A DNA stretch of 64,000 nucleotides from SIG454 sp045578465 (GTDB lineage: Bacteria; Bacillota; Clostridia; Monoglobales; Monoglobaceae). The stretch is taken from positions 1 to 64,000 of the forward strand of contig JAZNKJ010000030.1 of assembly GCA_045578465.1 (NCBI GenBank). Reading direction: 5' to 3'. Shown piece after piece: positions 9,430 through 19,044 of the stretch (positions are counted from its first letter, which is position 1; every line of letters begins with the position of its first letter). The position numbers and the translations under genes are program-made. Under the pieces are notes generated by a model. That model was not told the origin of the DNA. It made no database searches and worked only from the letters and a program-made list of their open reading frames with translations.

Positions 9430-10200
9430 ATGATAAATAAGGTGGAAATTTGCGGTATTAATACATCGAAGCTCCCCACACTTTCAGAGGATAAGAAGAG
9501 GGAGCTTTTTGAAAAGATAAAAAACGGAGATGCCTTGGCAAGACAGGAGTTTATCTATGGAAATCTGCGCCTTGTTTTGAGCGTTATGCAAAAGTTTAAT
9601 AACCGTGGGGAGTGCGCCGACGATTTGTTTCAGATTGGCTGTATCGGTCTTATAAAGGCCCTTGATAATTTTGATACCTCCCATGGTGTTAAGTTTTCCA
9701 CCTATGCAGTCCCGATGATTATCGGGGAAATAAGAAGATATTTAAGGGATAATAACGCTTTAAGGGTAAGCCGCAGCCTTCGCGATATCGCATATAAAGC
9801 TCTGGCAGTAAAGGAAAGGCTTATTTCCGAAACCTCAAAAGAGCCTACGAATTCCGATATCGCCAGAGAGCTGGGCGTTAAAACCTCCGAGGTGGATATG
9901 GCCCTTGATGCCATTATGGACCCCGTTTCCTTAAATGAGCCTGTATATCACGACAGCACCGATGCGGTTTTCGTTATGGACCAGGTAAAAGACGAAAAAA
10001 ATACGGACGAGCGCTGGCTTGACGAGATTTCTTTAAGTCAGGCGATTGACCGCCTCCCCGAAAGAGAGAAGAATATAATTTCCATGCGGTTTTTCCATGG
10101 GAAAACTCAAATGGAGATTGCGGACGAAATAGGCATTTCACAGGCACAGGTCTCCCGCCTTGAAAAGAATGCCATAAACCATATGAAGAAGCATCTTTAA
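9430..10200 (+). CDS. sigG: RNA polymerase sporulation sigma factor SigG
   Basis: 256-residue sigma-70 family factor. Region 2 (DDLFQIGCIGLIKALDNFD, KFSTYAVPMIIGEIRRYLR) and region 4 (LPEREKNIISMRFFHGKTQ, ISQAQVSRLEKNA) are clear. The N-terminal MINKVEICGINTSKLP segment is diagnostic for sigma-G, the late forespore factor. It is preceded by GGGG 9 bases upstream. I looked for a sigma-F/G-type promoter upstream and found only a weak partial match (GTATA at 9367), which I do not call. The second sporulation sigma gene of the window, sigF, is at 42.9 kb. Confidence 0.95.
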   Translation: MINKVEICGINTSKLPTLSEDKKRELFEKIKNGDALARQEFIYGNLRLVLSVMQKFNNRGECADDLFQIGCIGLIKALDNFDTSHGVKFSTYAVPMIIGEIRRYLRDNNALRVSRSLRDIAYKALAVKERLISETSKEPTNSDIARELGVKTSEVDMALDAIMDPVSLNEPVYHDSTDAVFVMDQVKDEKNTDERWLDEISLSQAIDRLPEREKNIISMRFFHGKTQMEIADEIGISQAQVSRLEKNAINHMKKHL

Positions 10201-10208
10201 TGGCGCTA

Positions 10209-10237
10209 TTGACTTTGTTTGCGGCATTTGGTATAAT
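10209..10237 (+). promoter_or_regulatory. Sigma-A-type promoter for trkA-trkH
   Basis: TTGACT (10209-10214), 17-base spacer, TATAAT (10232-10237). It begins inside the gap after sigG and precedes trkA by 33 bases. Confidence 0.8.
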
Positions 10238-10270
10238 GTAGAATACAATATTGTATATGGAGATATTTAT

Positions 10271-11629
10271 ATGAATATTACGATAATTGGCCTTGGAAAG
10301 ATAGGCGAAAAGCTTACAGAGCGATTAAGCCGTGAAAAAGAACACAATATAACAGTTATTGACCAAAACAGCGAGGTTACTAAAAGCGTTGTTAACACCT
10401 ATGATGTTATGGGTGTTTCAGGCAGTGGTGCCAGCGTTGACACTCTCCGTGAGGCAAAGGTTGAGGATACGGACATTTTAATTGCCGTAACAGGCTCAGA
10501 CGAGCTCAATCTTTTAACTTGTCTTTTAGCTAAGAAATTAGGAGACTGTAAAACTATTGCAAGAGTAAGAAACCCTGAATACAGCAAGGAAATCCACCAT
10601 TTCAAGGAGGATCTGGGTCTTGCTATGATTATCAATCCTGAGCTTACTGCCGCCGATGAAATTGCAAGACTCTTGCGTTTTCCAACTGCGGTCCAGATTG
10701 ATACTTTTGCAAAAGGCAGAGTTGAAATTTTAAAATTTAAAATCCCAAGTGGTTCGCCTCTTTGTGATATGAAGCTTGCGGATATTTCCCAAAAGCTCAG
10801 CTGTGATGTTTTGGTATGCGGAGTTGAAAGAGGGGAAGAAGCTTTTATCCCCGGCGGTGACTTTGTTTTAAAAGAGGGAGACTTTATAAGTATAGTTTCC
10901 TCTATCGAAAATGCGTCTCAGTTTATCAAGAAAATAGGTATTAAGACCAACAAAGTTAAAGACTGTATCATAGTGGGCGGAGGAACTACCGCTGTATACC
11001 TTGCTCATAGACTGATAAAAGCAGGAATAAGCGTTAAGATTATTGAAAACAACCCCGCAAGATGCGAATTTTTATGCGACATTCTCCCGAAAGCTACAAT
11101 AATAAACGGCGACGGAACGGAAAACCGTTTGCTATTGGAAGAGGGAATTGATAAGGCGGAATCCTTTGTTGCTCTTACAGGGATTGATGAAGAAAATGTT
11201 CTCCTTTCTCTCTATGCAAAGACAAAAACTAACGGAAAAATAATAACTAAAATAAACAGAATTGCATATGAAGAGGTTATCGGCAACTTAAATCTTGACA
11301 CAATAATTTATCCGAAAGAGATTACAGCGGAATACATAATCCGATTTGTCCGCGCAATGAATAATTCTATCGGAAATAATATTGAAACGCTTCATTATAT
11401 TTTGGACGACAAGGCGGAAGCTCTTGAATTCAGGATTAAGGAAGATTCTCCTGTAATTAATAAAACCATCGAATCTCTTAACTTAAAGAGCGGAATTATT
11501 ATAGCTTCAATAAACAGAAAAGGAAAGATTATAACTCCCAAAGGTAAAGATATCATTAAAGTTGGGGACACAGTTATAATTGTTACGATAAATACAGGCT
11601 ATAATGACATACAGGATATACTGAAATAG
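10271..11629 (+). CDS. trkA: Trk potassium uptake system regulatory protein TrkA
   Basis: Cytoplasmic NAD(H)-binding gating subunit of the TrkAH potassium transporter, 452 residues. It has the full two-repeat layout: RCK_N starting with IIGLGKIGEKL (residues 4-14), RCK_C, then a second RCK_N with VGGGTTAVYLAHRL (about 237-250) and a second RCK_C ending near residue 450. The ribosome site GGAG is at 10259-10262. It is followed 10 bases later by its membrane partner trkH, in the usual operon. Confidence 0.95.
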   Translation: MNITIIGLGKIGEKLTERLSREKEHNITVIDQNSEVTKSVVNTYDVMGVSGSGASVDTLREAKVEDTDILIAVTGSDELNLLTCLLAKKLGDCKTIARVRNPEYSKEIHHFKEDLGLAMIINPELTAADEIARLLRFPTAVQIDTFAKGRVEILKFKIPSGSPLCDMKLADISQKLSCDVLVCGVERGEEAFIPGGDFVLKEGDFISIVSSIENASQFIKKIGIKTNKVKDCIIVGGGTTAVYLAHRLIKAGISVKIIENNPARCEFLCDILPKATIINGDGTENRLLLEEGIDKAESFVALTGIDEENVLLSLYAKTKTNGKIITKINRIAYEEVIGNLNLDTIIYPKEITAEYIIRFVRAMNNSIGNNIETLHYILDDKAEALEFRIKEDSPVINKTIESLNLKSGIIIASINRKGKIITPKGKDIIKVGDTVIIVTINTGYNDIQDILK

Positions 11630-11639
11630 GAGAAAGCTT

Positions 11640-13076
11640 ATGAATTTAAAAGTAATTTCTTATGTTGTGGGCTGGGCGCTTAATATAGAAGCGGTGTGTA
11701 TGCTTCTCCCTTTTCTGTGTGCTTTGGCGTATGGGGAGGAGAATAAATTCCTTTTCCTGTTTTGCGCTCTGTTGTGCCTTGTGGTAGGACTTTCTCTTAC
11801 CGTAAAACCCCCTAAGAACAAATCAATATTTGCAAAAGAAGGCTTTGTTGCAGTTGCTCTTAGCTGGATTATAATAAGTATTTTCGGGGCAATCCCCTTT
11901 AACGCATCAGGTTACATACCAAACTTTTTTGATGCAATTTTTGAAACGGTTTCAGGGTTCACAACCACAGGAGCGTCAATTTTAACAGATGTTGAGGTGC
12001 TCCCCAAATCCCTGCTTTTCTGGCGAAGCTTTACTCACTGGATAGGCGGAATGGGGGTTTTGGTCCTTCTGGTTGCGGTCCTCCCTCTTTCAGGAGGAGA
12101 CAACTTCCATCTTATAAAGGCAGAAAGCCCGGGGCCATCGGTTGGAAAGCTTGTCCCTCATGTTAAATCAACAGCTAAAATCTTATATCTTATATATATG
12201 GCTTTAACCTGCTTTGAAATTATTCTCCTCTTAGCAGGCGGGCTTAACCTCTTTGAAGCAACAACACTATCCTTTGGTACAGCAGGTACAGGTGGTTTTG
12301 CAATTTTGAATTCGGGCATCGGAGGGTATTCCTCTTATGTTCAGATAGTTATAACTGTGTTTATGATTCTTTTCGGCATAGACTTTTCTTTCTACTACTT
12401 AATTCTTATGAGAAAGGTCAAAGATGCTGTTAAGATGGAAGAAGTGCGGGCGTATCTTTTGATAATTTTAGTATCGATTGCTTTGATAGGCCTTAATGTC
12501 TATTCAACCTTCAATAGTGTTTTTGAAACAATAAAGCATTCCTCATTCCAGGTAGCGGCAATAATAACCACAACGGGTTATTCAACTGTGGACTTTAATG
12601 CATGGCCGGAATTTTCGAAAATAATTCTTGTTATGCTGATGTTCTGCGGAGCCTGTGCAGGAAGCACTGGTGGCGGAATGAAAGTGTCAAGAATACTCAT
12701 TTTGTTTAAAACTATTATCAAAGAGATAAAAGTTCTTGCTCATCCTAAAAGCGTCATAAAGGTTAAGCTTAACGGAAGAATATTGGAGCATGAAACCCTG
12801 CGCTCAATAAATGTCTTCTTTATTGCATTTATGTTTATATTTGCAACGGCTCTGCTCCTTATAAGCTTTGATAATTTCGATTTTACCACGAATTTTACGG
12901 CTGTGGCAGCCACGATAGGAAACATTGGCCCCGGTCTTTCTGTGGTAGGCCCGACGGGCAATTTCTCGGGATTTTCTAATCTTTCAAAAATGATTCTATC
13001 GGCGCTTATGCTTATAGGCCGACTTGAAATCTTCCCGATGCTGATTTTATTCTCACGAAAAATCTGGAAAAGATAA
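11640..13076 (+). CDS. trkH: Potassium uptake protein TrkH
   Basis: Membrane pore subunit of the Trk transporter, 478 residues with about ten hydrophobic segments. Four selectivity-filter-like P loops are visible: TVSGFTTTGASI, GTAGTGGFAILN, ITTTGYSTVDFN and TIGNIGPGLSVVGPTG. The ribosome site AGGAGA is 8 bases before the ATG. It forms an operon with trkA and is separated by a shared terminator from convergent carB. Confidence 0.95.
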   Translation: MNLKVISYVVGWALNIEAVCMLLPFLCALAYGEENKFLFLFCALLCLVVGLSLTVKPPKNKSIFAKEGFVAVALSWIIISIFGAIPFNASGYIPNFFDAIFETVSGFTTTGASILTDVEVLPKSLLFWRSFTHWIGGMGVLVLLVAVLPLSGGDNFHLIKAESPGPSVGKLVPHVKSTAKILYLIYMALTCFEIILLLAGGLNLFEATTLSFGTAGTGGFAILNSGIGGYSSYVQIVITVFMILFGIDFSFYYLILMRKVKDAVKMEEVRAYLLIILVSIALIGLNVYSTFNSVFETIKHSSFQVAAIITTTGYSTVDFNAWPEFSKIILVMLMFCGACAGSTGGGMKVSRILILFKTIIKEIKVLAHPKSVIKVKLNGRILEHETLRSINVFFIAFMFIFATALLLISFDNFDFTTNFTAVAATIGNIGPGLSVVGPTGNFSGFSNLSKMILSALMLIGRLEIFPMLILFSRKIWKR

Positions 13077-13083
13077 AAAATAA

Positions 13084-13109
13084 CCCCCGAAAATTTCGGG
13101 GGTTTAATT
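13084..13109. terminator. Terminator between convergent trkH and carB
   Basis: Perfect palindrome CCCCCGAAAATTTCGGGGG at 13084-13102 followed by a T-rich run on the plus strand. It can serve trkH and, from the other side, carB. Confidence 0.85.
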
Positions 13110-13116
13110 TTTTTAT

Positions 13117-16100
13117 CTATTCTTCGCTGTCGATAGTTGAAATGCAGATTGTCATTTCTTCTAAAACATCAAGGAGTCCATGAACGGTGTCAAGAGCCGT
13201 AAACATTGTAACATTGTTTTCAACTGCGCAACGGCGAATCATATATCCGTCTGATTCTTCGTCCATTTCGCCAATATCACGGGTGTTGATAACATAGTTT
13301 ACATATCCTTTGCGGATTGACTCTAAAATTTCCTCGCTGCCCTCTTTGAGTTTCTTTTTGATTCTTGTCTTAATTCCGTGGGATTTAAGGAAGTTGGCTG
13401 TTCCTTTTGTAGCCTCAATATTAAAGCCCATCTTATAGAATCTTTCGATAAGAGGAAGAGCCTCTTCTTTGTCTTTGTCGGCAAGAGAAACGAAGATTGT
13501 TCCGTAGTTAACAACATTCATTCCTGATGCTTGAAGAGCCTTATAAAGAGCTCTTGTGCGGCTCTTATCGTAGCCGATTGCCTCACCTGTTGATTTCATT
13601 TCAGGAGAGAGGTAAGCGTCAAGGCCTCTGATTTTTGAGAAGGAGAAGGCAGGAACCTTAACGTACCATCTGCTCTTTTCCTTAGGGTAAATTTCTGTTA
13701 TGCCCTGCTCAGGAAGAGTTTTGCCAAGTATTGCAAGAGTTGCAATGTCAGCAAGAGAGTAGCCTGTTGCCTTGGATAAGAAAGGAACGGTTCTTGAAGA
13801 ACGAGGGTTAACCTCGATAACATAAACATCATCGTTTTTATCAACGATAAACTGGATATTATAAAGACCAACAATGCCTATGCCAAGAGCGAGGCGCTTT
13901 GAATAGTCAATAATAACTTCCTTAACCTTGTCGGAAATACTGAAAGTCGGGTAAATGCTGATACTGTCGCCGGAGTGAACGCCTGTTCTTTCAACATGCT
14001 CCATAATTCCGGGGATGAAAACATTTTCGCCGTCGCAAACTGCGTCAACTTCAACTTCCTTACCAACGATATATTTATCAACCAAAACAGGTTTATCCTC
14101 GTCGATTTCAACGGCAGTTTTAAGGTAGTGGCGAAGGCCTTCCTCGCTGTTTACAATCTGCATTGCTCGTCCGCCTAAAACATAGCTTGGGCGAACAAGA
14201 ACAGGGTAGCCAATTTCCTTTGCAGCGTTAACGCCGTCTTCAATCTTTGTAACCGCCTTACCCTTTGGCTGAGGAATGCCTAAAACATTCATAATGTGCT
14301 CAAAGGAGTCACGGTTTTCCGCTCTTTCAATAGCGTCAACATCTGTTCCGATAATCTTAACACCGCGCTTCATAAGTGGCTCAGCTAAGTTGATTGCAGT
14401 CTGTCCCCCAAGGGAAGCGATAACGCCCATCGGTTTTTCAAGCTCAACAATATTCATAACATCTTCAACAGTGAGTGGCTCAAAATAGAGCTTGTCGCTT
14501 GTTGTGTAGTCTGTTGAAACTGTTTCAGGGTTATTGTTGATTATAATTGATTCATAGCCGTATTCCTTGATGGTCTTAACTGCGTGAACTGTTGAATAGT
14601 CAAACTCAACGCCCTGACCGATACGAATAGGACCTGAACCCAAAACGATAATTTTCTTCTTGTCGCTGACAATTGATTCGTTCTCATCTTCATAAGTTGA
14701 ATAGAGGTAAGGGATGTAGCCCTCGAACTCGCTTGCACAAGTATCAATCATCTTGTAAACAGGGAAGATGCCGTTTTCCTTACGGAGATTATAAATTGCA
14801 TCCTCGTCAGTCTTCCAGAGATGAGCGATATACTTATCGGAAAATCCCATTTTCTTAGCTTCTTTAAGAACATCAATGTTGCCGATATTTTCTTCGGCCT
14901 CTAAAACTCTTTCAAGGTCAACAATATTCTTGATTTTATCAAGGAAGAACATATCAATATGAGTTATATTGCAAATTCTGCTGTGGTCAACACCAAGCCA
15001 CATAAGCTGAGCGATGGCATAAATTCTGTCGTCTGTGCCCTCAGCAATATAAGCTAAAAGGTCATCAACAGACATTTTGCTCTGGTCAAACTTTGACATA
15101 TAGATATGGCAAACTCCGATTTCAAGGGAGCGGATAGCTTTAAGAAGACTTTCCTCCAAAGTTCTGCCGATGCTCATAACCTCGCCCGTTGCCTTCATCT
15201 GAGTTCCGAGCTTGTTGGAAGCCTTAGCGAACTTATCAAATGGGAAACGAGGCATCTTTGTAACAACATAGTCAAGAGACGGCTCAAAGCTTGCAGGAAT
15301 GTTTGCAAGTTTAATCTCGTCAAGTGTCATGCCAACCGCAACCTTTGCTGTAACCCTTGCGATTGGGTATCCGCTTGCCTTTGATGCAAGAGCAGAGGAG
15401 CGGGAAACTCGTGGGTTAACCTCAATTACAAAATATGTAAATGACTGCGGGTCAAGAGCGAACTGAACATTACATCCACCCTCAATTTTAAGGGCACGGA
15501 TGAGGCGAAGAGCCGCATCGCGGAGCATGTTATATTCTTTGCTTGTTAAGGTCTGGGCAGGAGCAACAACAATACTGTCGCCTGTGTGGATACCAACAGG
15601 GTCCATATTTTCCTTACTGCAAATTGTTATTGCGTTATCGTTACTGTCACGCATAACCTCAAATTCGATTTCTTTATAACCTTTAATGCTCTTTTCAACC
15701 AAAACCTGACCAACAGGTGAAAGCTGGAGCGCATTTTTCATTATCTCGCGAAGTTCTTCTTCGTTGTCGGCAAAACCGCCGCCTGTTCCGCCCAAAGTAA
15801 AAGCAGGACGAAGAACGACAGGATAGCCGATTTCTTCTGCGGCTTTAATACCCTCTTCCATACTTGTTGCGATTAAGGATGGAAGAACAGGTTCGCCAAG
15901 CTCTTCACAAAGTTCTTTGAAAAGCTCTCTGTCCTCGGCCCTTTCAATGCTTTCACAGCTTGTTCCAAGAAGTTCAACCTGACATTCGGCTAAAATTCCC
16001 TTTCTTGCAAGCTGCATAGCAAGGTTTAAGCCTGTCTGTCCGCCGATTCCAGGAACGATAGCATCAGGACGCTCATATCTTAAAATCTTTGCAACATATT

Positions 16101-16314
16101 CAAGAGTAAGAGGCTCCATATAAACCTTGTCGGCAATAGTTGTGTCTGTCATTATTGTTGCTGGGTTTGAGTTAACCAAAATAACTTCATAGCCCTCTTC
16201 TTTAAGAGCCAAGCATGCCTGAGTTCCTGCATAGTCGAACTCTGCCGCCTGACCGATAATAATCGGACCTGAACCGATAACTAAAACCTTTTTTATATCC
16301 TTGCGTTTAGGCAT
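13117..16314 (-). CDS. carB: Carbamoyl-phosphate synthase large subunit
   Basis: Makes carbamoyl phosphate from bicarbonate, ATP and ammonia delivered by CarA, for pyrimidines and arginine. 1065 residues, the normal full length. It has the two ATP-grasp halves (KVLVIGSGPIIIGQAAEFD at residue 9; IIVLGSGPIRIGQGVEFDY near 555) with EVNPRVSRSSAL and EVNPRSSRTVPFL metal-binding segments, and a C-terminal MGS-like allosteric domain. Its ATG overlaps the end of carA by 8 bases, so the two are translationally coupled. Confidence 0.97.
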   Translation of the reverse strand: MPKRKDIKKVLVIGSGPIIIGQAAEFDYAGTQACLALKEEGYEVILVNSNPATIMTDTTIADKVYMEPLTLEYVAKILRYERPDAIVPGIGGQTGLNLAMQLARKGILAECQVELLGTSCESIERAEDRELFKELCEELGEPVLPSLIATSMEEGIKAAEEIGYPVVLRPAFTLGGTGGGFADNEEELREIMKNALQLSPVGQVLVEKSIKGYKEIEFEVMRDSNDNAITICSKENMDPVGIHTGDSIVVAPAQTLTSKEYNMLRDAALRLIRALKIEGGCNVQFALDPQSFTYFVIEVNPRVSRSSALASKASGYPIARVTAKVAVGMTLDEIKLANIPASFEPSLDYVVTKMPRFPFDKFAKASNKLGTQMKATGEVMSIGRTLEESLLKAIRSLEIGVCHIYMSKFDQSKMSVDDLLAYIAEGTDDRIYAIAQLMWLGVDHSRICNITHIDMFFLDKIKNIVDLERVLEAEENIGNIDVLKEAKKMGFSDKYIAHLWKTDEDAIYNLRKENGIFPVYKMIDTCASEFEGYIPYLYSTYEDENESIVSDKKKIIVLGSGPIRIGQGVEFDYSTVHAVKTIKEYGYESIIINNNPETVSTDYTTSDKLYFEPLTVEDVMNIVELEKPMGVIASLGGQTAINLAEPLMKRGVKIIGTDVDAIERAENRDSFEHIMNVLGIPQPKGKAVTKIEDGVNAAKEIGYPVLVRPSYVLGGRAMQIVNSEEGLRHYLKTAVEIDEDKPVLVDKYIVGKEVEVDAVCDGENVFIPGIMEHVERTGVHSGDSISIYPTFSISDKVKEVIIDYSKRLALGIGIVGLYNIQFIVDKNDDVYVIEVNPRSSRTVPFLSKATGYSLADIATLAILGKTLPEQGITEIYPKEKSRWYVKVPAFSFSKIRGLDAYLSPEMKSTGEAIGYDKSRTRALYKALQASGMNVVNYGTIFVSLADKDKEEALPLIERFYKMGFNIEATKGTANFLKSHGIKTRIKKKLKEGSEEILESIRKGYVNYVINTRDIGEMDEESDGYMIRRCAVENNVTMFTALDTVHGLLDVLEEMTICISTIDSEE

Positions 16315-17404
16315 CTATATTTCCCCCTTCCATAATATCAACAAACTGGTCATATAAGCACTTAACAGGGTTTGGCCCTGGCTGTTTTTCAGGAAGATAC
16401 TGCACAGAGTAAACTTTGTCCTCGGGGCAGGCAGTTCCTTCAACAGTGCCGTCTAAAATGTTTATATGAGTAAGGGTAAGCTTTGTTTTCTCTAAGGATT
16501 TTTCATCAACTGCAAAGCCATGATTTTGGCAAACCACATCAATTTTGCCTGTTATAAGATTCTTAACAGGGTGGTTTGAACCTCTGTGGCCGAATTTAAG
16601 CTTGTAAACCTTTGCGCCGTAAGCAAGGTTAATAATCTGATGCCCAAGGCAAACGCCGAAGATTGGATATTTGCCAATAAGCTTTTTAACTGTTTCAACA
16701 ATTTCAGGAACATCCTCAGGACTTCCCGGACCGTTTGAAACGAAAACGCCGTCAGGGTTCATAAACTCAATTTCGCTAGCCGTTGTGTTATAAGGAACAA
16801 CTGTAACATTACAGCCTCTTTCTTTAAGCTTTTCGATAATGTTAAGCTTAATTCCGCAGTCGATAACAACAACATTGAACTTGTGGTTGGATGTTCTTGC
16901 ATACCAACGCTTCTTACAGCTTATTTTAGCAACACTGTCATGGGGGATAGGTGTGCTCTCAATCATTTTAACTGCTTCTTCGCTTGAAACGGAGATGTCG
17001 GTTATAATTCCTCGCATTGAGCCGTTTTCTCTTATAAAGCGAGCGAGCTTTCTTGTATCAACTCCATAAATACCGGGAATGTTATTTTCCTCTAAAACCT
17101 CGGATAAGGTCTTTGTATATCTGAAATTGCTTGGCATATCGTTATAGTCCCTAACGATAAGTCCGCCGATTGTTGGGTTCTTAGATTCAAAATCATCCTC
17201 AACAATTCCATAATTACCAATAAGCGGATAAGTCATAACAACCATCTGAGAAGTGTAGGAAGGGTCAGAAACGACCTCCTGATATCCAACCATGGAAGTA
17301 TCAAAAACAACTTCGCAAACGCTGCCTTTCTTTCCGCCAAAGCCAAAACCTAAATACTCGGTTCCGTCTTCTAAAACTAATTTTCTGTCAAAAATTTTTG
17401 CCAC
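16307..17404 (-). CDS. carA: Carbamoyl-phosphate synthase small subunit
   Basis: Glutaminase subunit that feeds ammonia to CarB. 365 residues: N-terminal CPSase small-chain domain (DGTEYLGFGFGG, TGYQE-like VGYQEVVSDPSYTSQ) and C-terminal class I glutamine amidotransferase with nucleophile Cys in FGVCLGHQII. A partner His-x-Glu triad is expected further on. The start is GTG at 17404, with an AGGGGG site 9 bases upstream. Its own promoter lies 58 bases upstream. I saw no PyrR-type attenuator. Confidence 0.97.
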   Translation of the reverse strand: MAKIFDRKLVLEDGTEYLGFGFGGKKGSVCEVVFDTSMVGYQEVVSDPSYTSQMVVMTYPLIGNYGIVEDDFESKNPTIGGLIVRDYNDMPSNFRYTKTLSEVLEENNIPGIYGVDTRKLARFIRENGSMRGIITDISVSSEEAVKMIESTPIPHDSVAKISCKKRWYARTSNHKFNVVVIDCGIKLNIIEKLKERGCNVTVVPYNTTASEIEFMNPDGVFVSNGPGSPEDVPEIVETVKKLIGKYPIFGVCLGHQIINLAYGAKVYKLKFGHRGSNHPVKNLITGKIDVVCQNHGFAVDEKSLEKTKLTLTHINILDGTVEGTACPEDKVYSVQYLPEKQPGPNPVKCLYDQFVDIMEGGNIDA

Positions 17405-17461
17405 CGGCTTGTCCCCCTATCTAGTTTTATATTATAAAAAACCATAATACTCTAATTTATT

Positions 17462-17491
17462 ATTATAACATCTGAAAGTAACCTGTGTCAA
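17462..17491 (-). promoter_or_regulatory. Sigma-A-type promoter for carAB
   Basis: Minus-strand TTGACA (17486-17491), 18-base spacer, TATAAT (17462-17467), 58 bases before the carA GTG. Confidence 0.75.
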
Positions 17492-17574
17492 CTTTTATAT
17501 TTTAATTTTTGCATAATATTATGGGCCTTAAATACACAGTTTTTCACAAAGATATAGAAATTTTATTTACCCTC

Positions 17575-17603
17575 TTGACGAGGGCGAAATATTTTGTTAT
17601 TAT
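17575..17603 (+). promoter_or_regulatory. Orphan plus-strand promoter pointing at a terminator
   Basis: TTGACG (17575-17580), 17-base spacer, TATTAT (17598-17603). Both neighbouring genes are on the minus strand. The only thing downstream is a hairpin plus T run ending at 17661. It would give an RNA of about 50 bases. Confidence 0.4.
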
Positions 17604-17628
17604 AAGAATGATTTTTCTCAAAAGGAAA

Positions 17629-17661
17629 GCGTGGTGCCAAAGGCATCACGCTTATTTTTTT
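17629..17661. terminator. Hairpin terminator downstream of gerM-like gene
   Basis: GCGTGGTGCC (17629-17638), loop AAA, GGCATCACGC (17642-17651), with G.T wobble. TTATTTTTTT follows on the plus strand and TTTCCTTTT on the minus strand. It may end both the minus-strand lipoprotein gene and the possible short plus-strand RNA. Confidence 0.7.
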
Positions 17662-18170
17662 ACAATAGTCATATCAGCTTCAAAAGGCTCATCTAAACTG
17701 AAATGTCCGCCAAATTCAGGATTTTCTTCGCCCTCAATATTAATCTTAACCTTTTCAACGCCGTCGATAGCACAAAGAGTGTTAACAATAGAATAAATAG
17801 CCATAACCTCCTTGGTTGTGCCGCCTGTGTTATATTCAGCAAATTCAGAAGATAAATCAACTGTGCAAAGTCCGTTTTCTGATTTTACGGATAAAACATC
17901 AACATCCCCGAAAACAGAAGGGTTTAAATCCTCTGAAACAGGACCATTTATAATAGACGCAACAACGGTTTCCAAAAAAATGTCCTTATCTGCATTAACT
18001 TTTATAATTTCAGGACAAAGATACATGACTGCTTCATCAGGGAAATAGAAGGTAACATCCTGACTTAAAACCTCCTGCTCGGGTTCAGAGGAAGGAACCT
18101 CAGGCTTTACGCATCCTGAAAAGGAAACAAAAAGGCAAATTACGGTTAAAAGAATAATTGCTTTTTTCAT
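17652..18170 (-). CDS. GerMN-domain lipoprotein (GerM-like)
   Basis: 172-residue secreted lipoprotein. A hydrophobic signal (MKKAIILLTVICLFVSFSGC) ends in Cys20 as the likely lipid-modified residue. A single GerMN domain follows (TFYFPDEAVMYLCPEII, GLCTVDLSSEFAEY, YSIVNTLCAIDGVEKVKI). GerMN proteins act in spore germination or cell envelope processes; the exact role here is unknown. The start at 18170 has AAGGAGATG upstream. The longer in-frame ORF to 18245 lacks such a site. Confidence 0.8.
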   Translation of the reverse strand: MKKAIILLTVICLFVSFSGCVKPEVPSSEPEQEVLSQDVTFYFPDEAVMYLCPEIIKVNADKDIFLETVVASIINGPVSEDLNPSVFGDVDVLSVKSENGLCTVDLSSEFAEYNTGGTTKEVMAIYSIVNTLCAIDGVEKVKINIEGEENPEFGGHFSLDEPFEADMTIVKK

Positions 18171-18283
18171 ATATATCATCTCCTTAACAAAATAATAGCA
18201 CACCCTGATAAAAATATCAATACATTCGGGCAGAAAAAACGGCAAAGCCGAAAAAATTCAGCCCTGCCGCAATTTAAACAAGA

Positions 18284-18463
18284 TTAATCTTCAACCTTAA
18301 TGACTTCCTTGCCTTTGTAAGAACCACAAGCCTTACAAGCTCTGTGAGGCATTTTGAATGCACCGCACTGTGGGCAAGCAATCATACCAGGAACGCTAAG
18401 CTTCCAGTTAGCTCTTCTTTTATCTCTTCTTGCTTTGGATGTTTTTCTCTTTGGAACTGCCAT
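18284..18463 (-). CDS. rpmF: 50S ribosomal protein L32
   Basis: 59-residue ribosomal protein beginning MAVPKRKTSKARRDKRRAN. It has two CxxC pairs (CPQC, CKAC), so this is the zinc-binding paralogue form. The start at 18463 has AGGTG upstream. It follows the yceD-like gene on the same strand, the common yceD-rpmF arrangement, and shares its promoter with two tRNA-Val genes. Confidence 0.97.
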   Translation of the reverse strand: MAVPKRKTSKARRDKRRANWKLSVPGMIACPQCGAFKMPHRACKACGSYKGKEVIKVED

Positions 18464-18515
18464 TTTATACACCTCTCTCCAAATAATAAATGTTTAACAG
18501 GAAAACCTGCATAAT

Positions 18516-19019
18516 CTACTTAAAAAAGTTGTCAAGAACATCAAATCTCGGGTCAGTCTCTCGTGTGTCACAAGAACAGTCCCCTTCGTTGAGGTCCTTT
18601 CCGCATTTTGCACAAAGCCCTTTGCAATCGGCTTTGCAAAGCTTTTTAGTGGGAATGTTCATAAAAATATTTTTATAAACAATCTCGTCTAAATCCACCA
18701 AGTTTCCTTTGAAGAAAATAATGTCATTATCAGTATTTTCCTCGTTTTCAAAAGGAGTTTCTTTCTTTAAAACTTCCTCGAACTCGACGGAAAGAGAAGA
18801 AGGATAAGCTTTTGCGCATCTGTCGCAAGTATATTCAACAGAGCAAGTAACTTTTCCCGAAAGATTAACTTCACCGCCAAGGGAAGAAAAAGAAGCCTCA
18901 ACCTCGGCCGGAGAGGTAAACTTAACATCAAATTCGCCTTTATCTCCAAAGTCAATGGTGTCATTAACCTTTAAAACCTTGCCTTCAATGTTTATAATTG
19001 ATAATAAATCAACCGTCAT
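18516..19019 (-). CDS. YceD-family protein (DUF177)
   Basis: 167 residues from ATG 19019 (AAGGGTG upstream). It contains the DUF177 pattern: CSVEYTCDRCAKAY in the middle and the cysteine-rich C-terminus LCKADCKGLCAKCGKDLN. In other bacteria YceD homologues are linked to ribosomal RNA/ribosome accumulation and sit next to rpmF, as here. The longer ORF toward 19256 only reads through the tRNA genes. Confidence 0.88.
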   Translation of the reverse strand: MTVDLLSIINIEGKVLKVNDTIDFGDKGEFDVKFTSPAEVEASFSSLGGEVNLSGKVTCSVEYTCDRCAKAYPSSLSVEFEEVLKKETPFENEENTDNDIIFFKGNLVDLDEIVYKNIFMNIPTKKLCKADCKGLCAKCGKDLNEGDCSCDTRETDPRFDVLDNFFK

Positions 19020-19044
19020 ATAAACACCCTTTATAAGAACAAAA

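Noticed and set aside
17405..17520. PyrR-type attenuator before carAB
   Set aside because: The leader from promoter to GTG is only about 50 bases and contains no anti-terminator/terminator pair.
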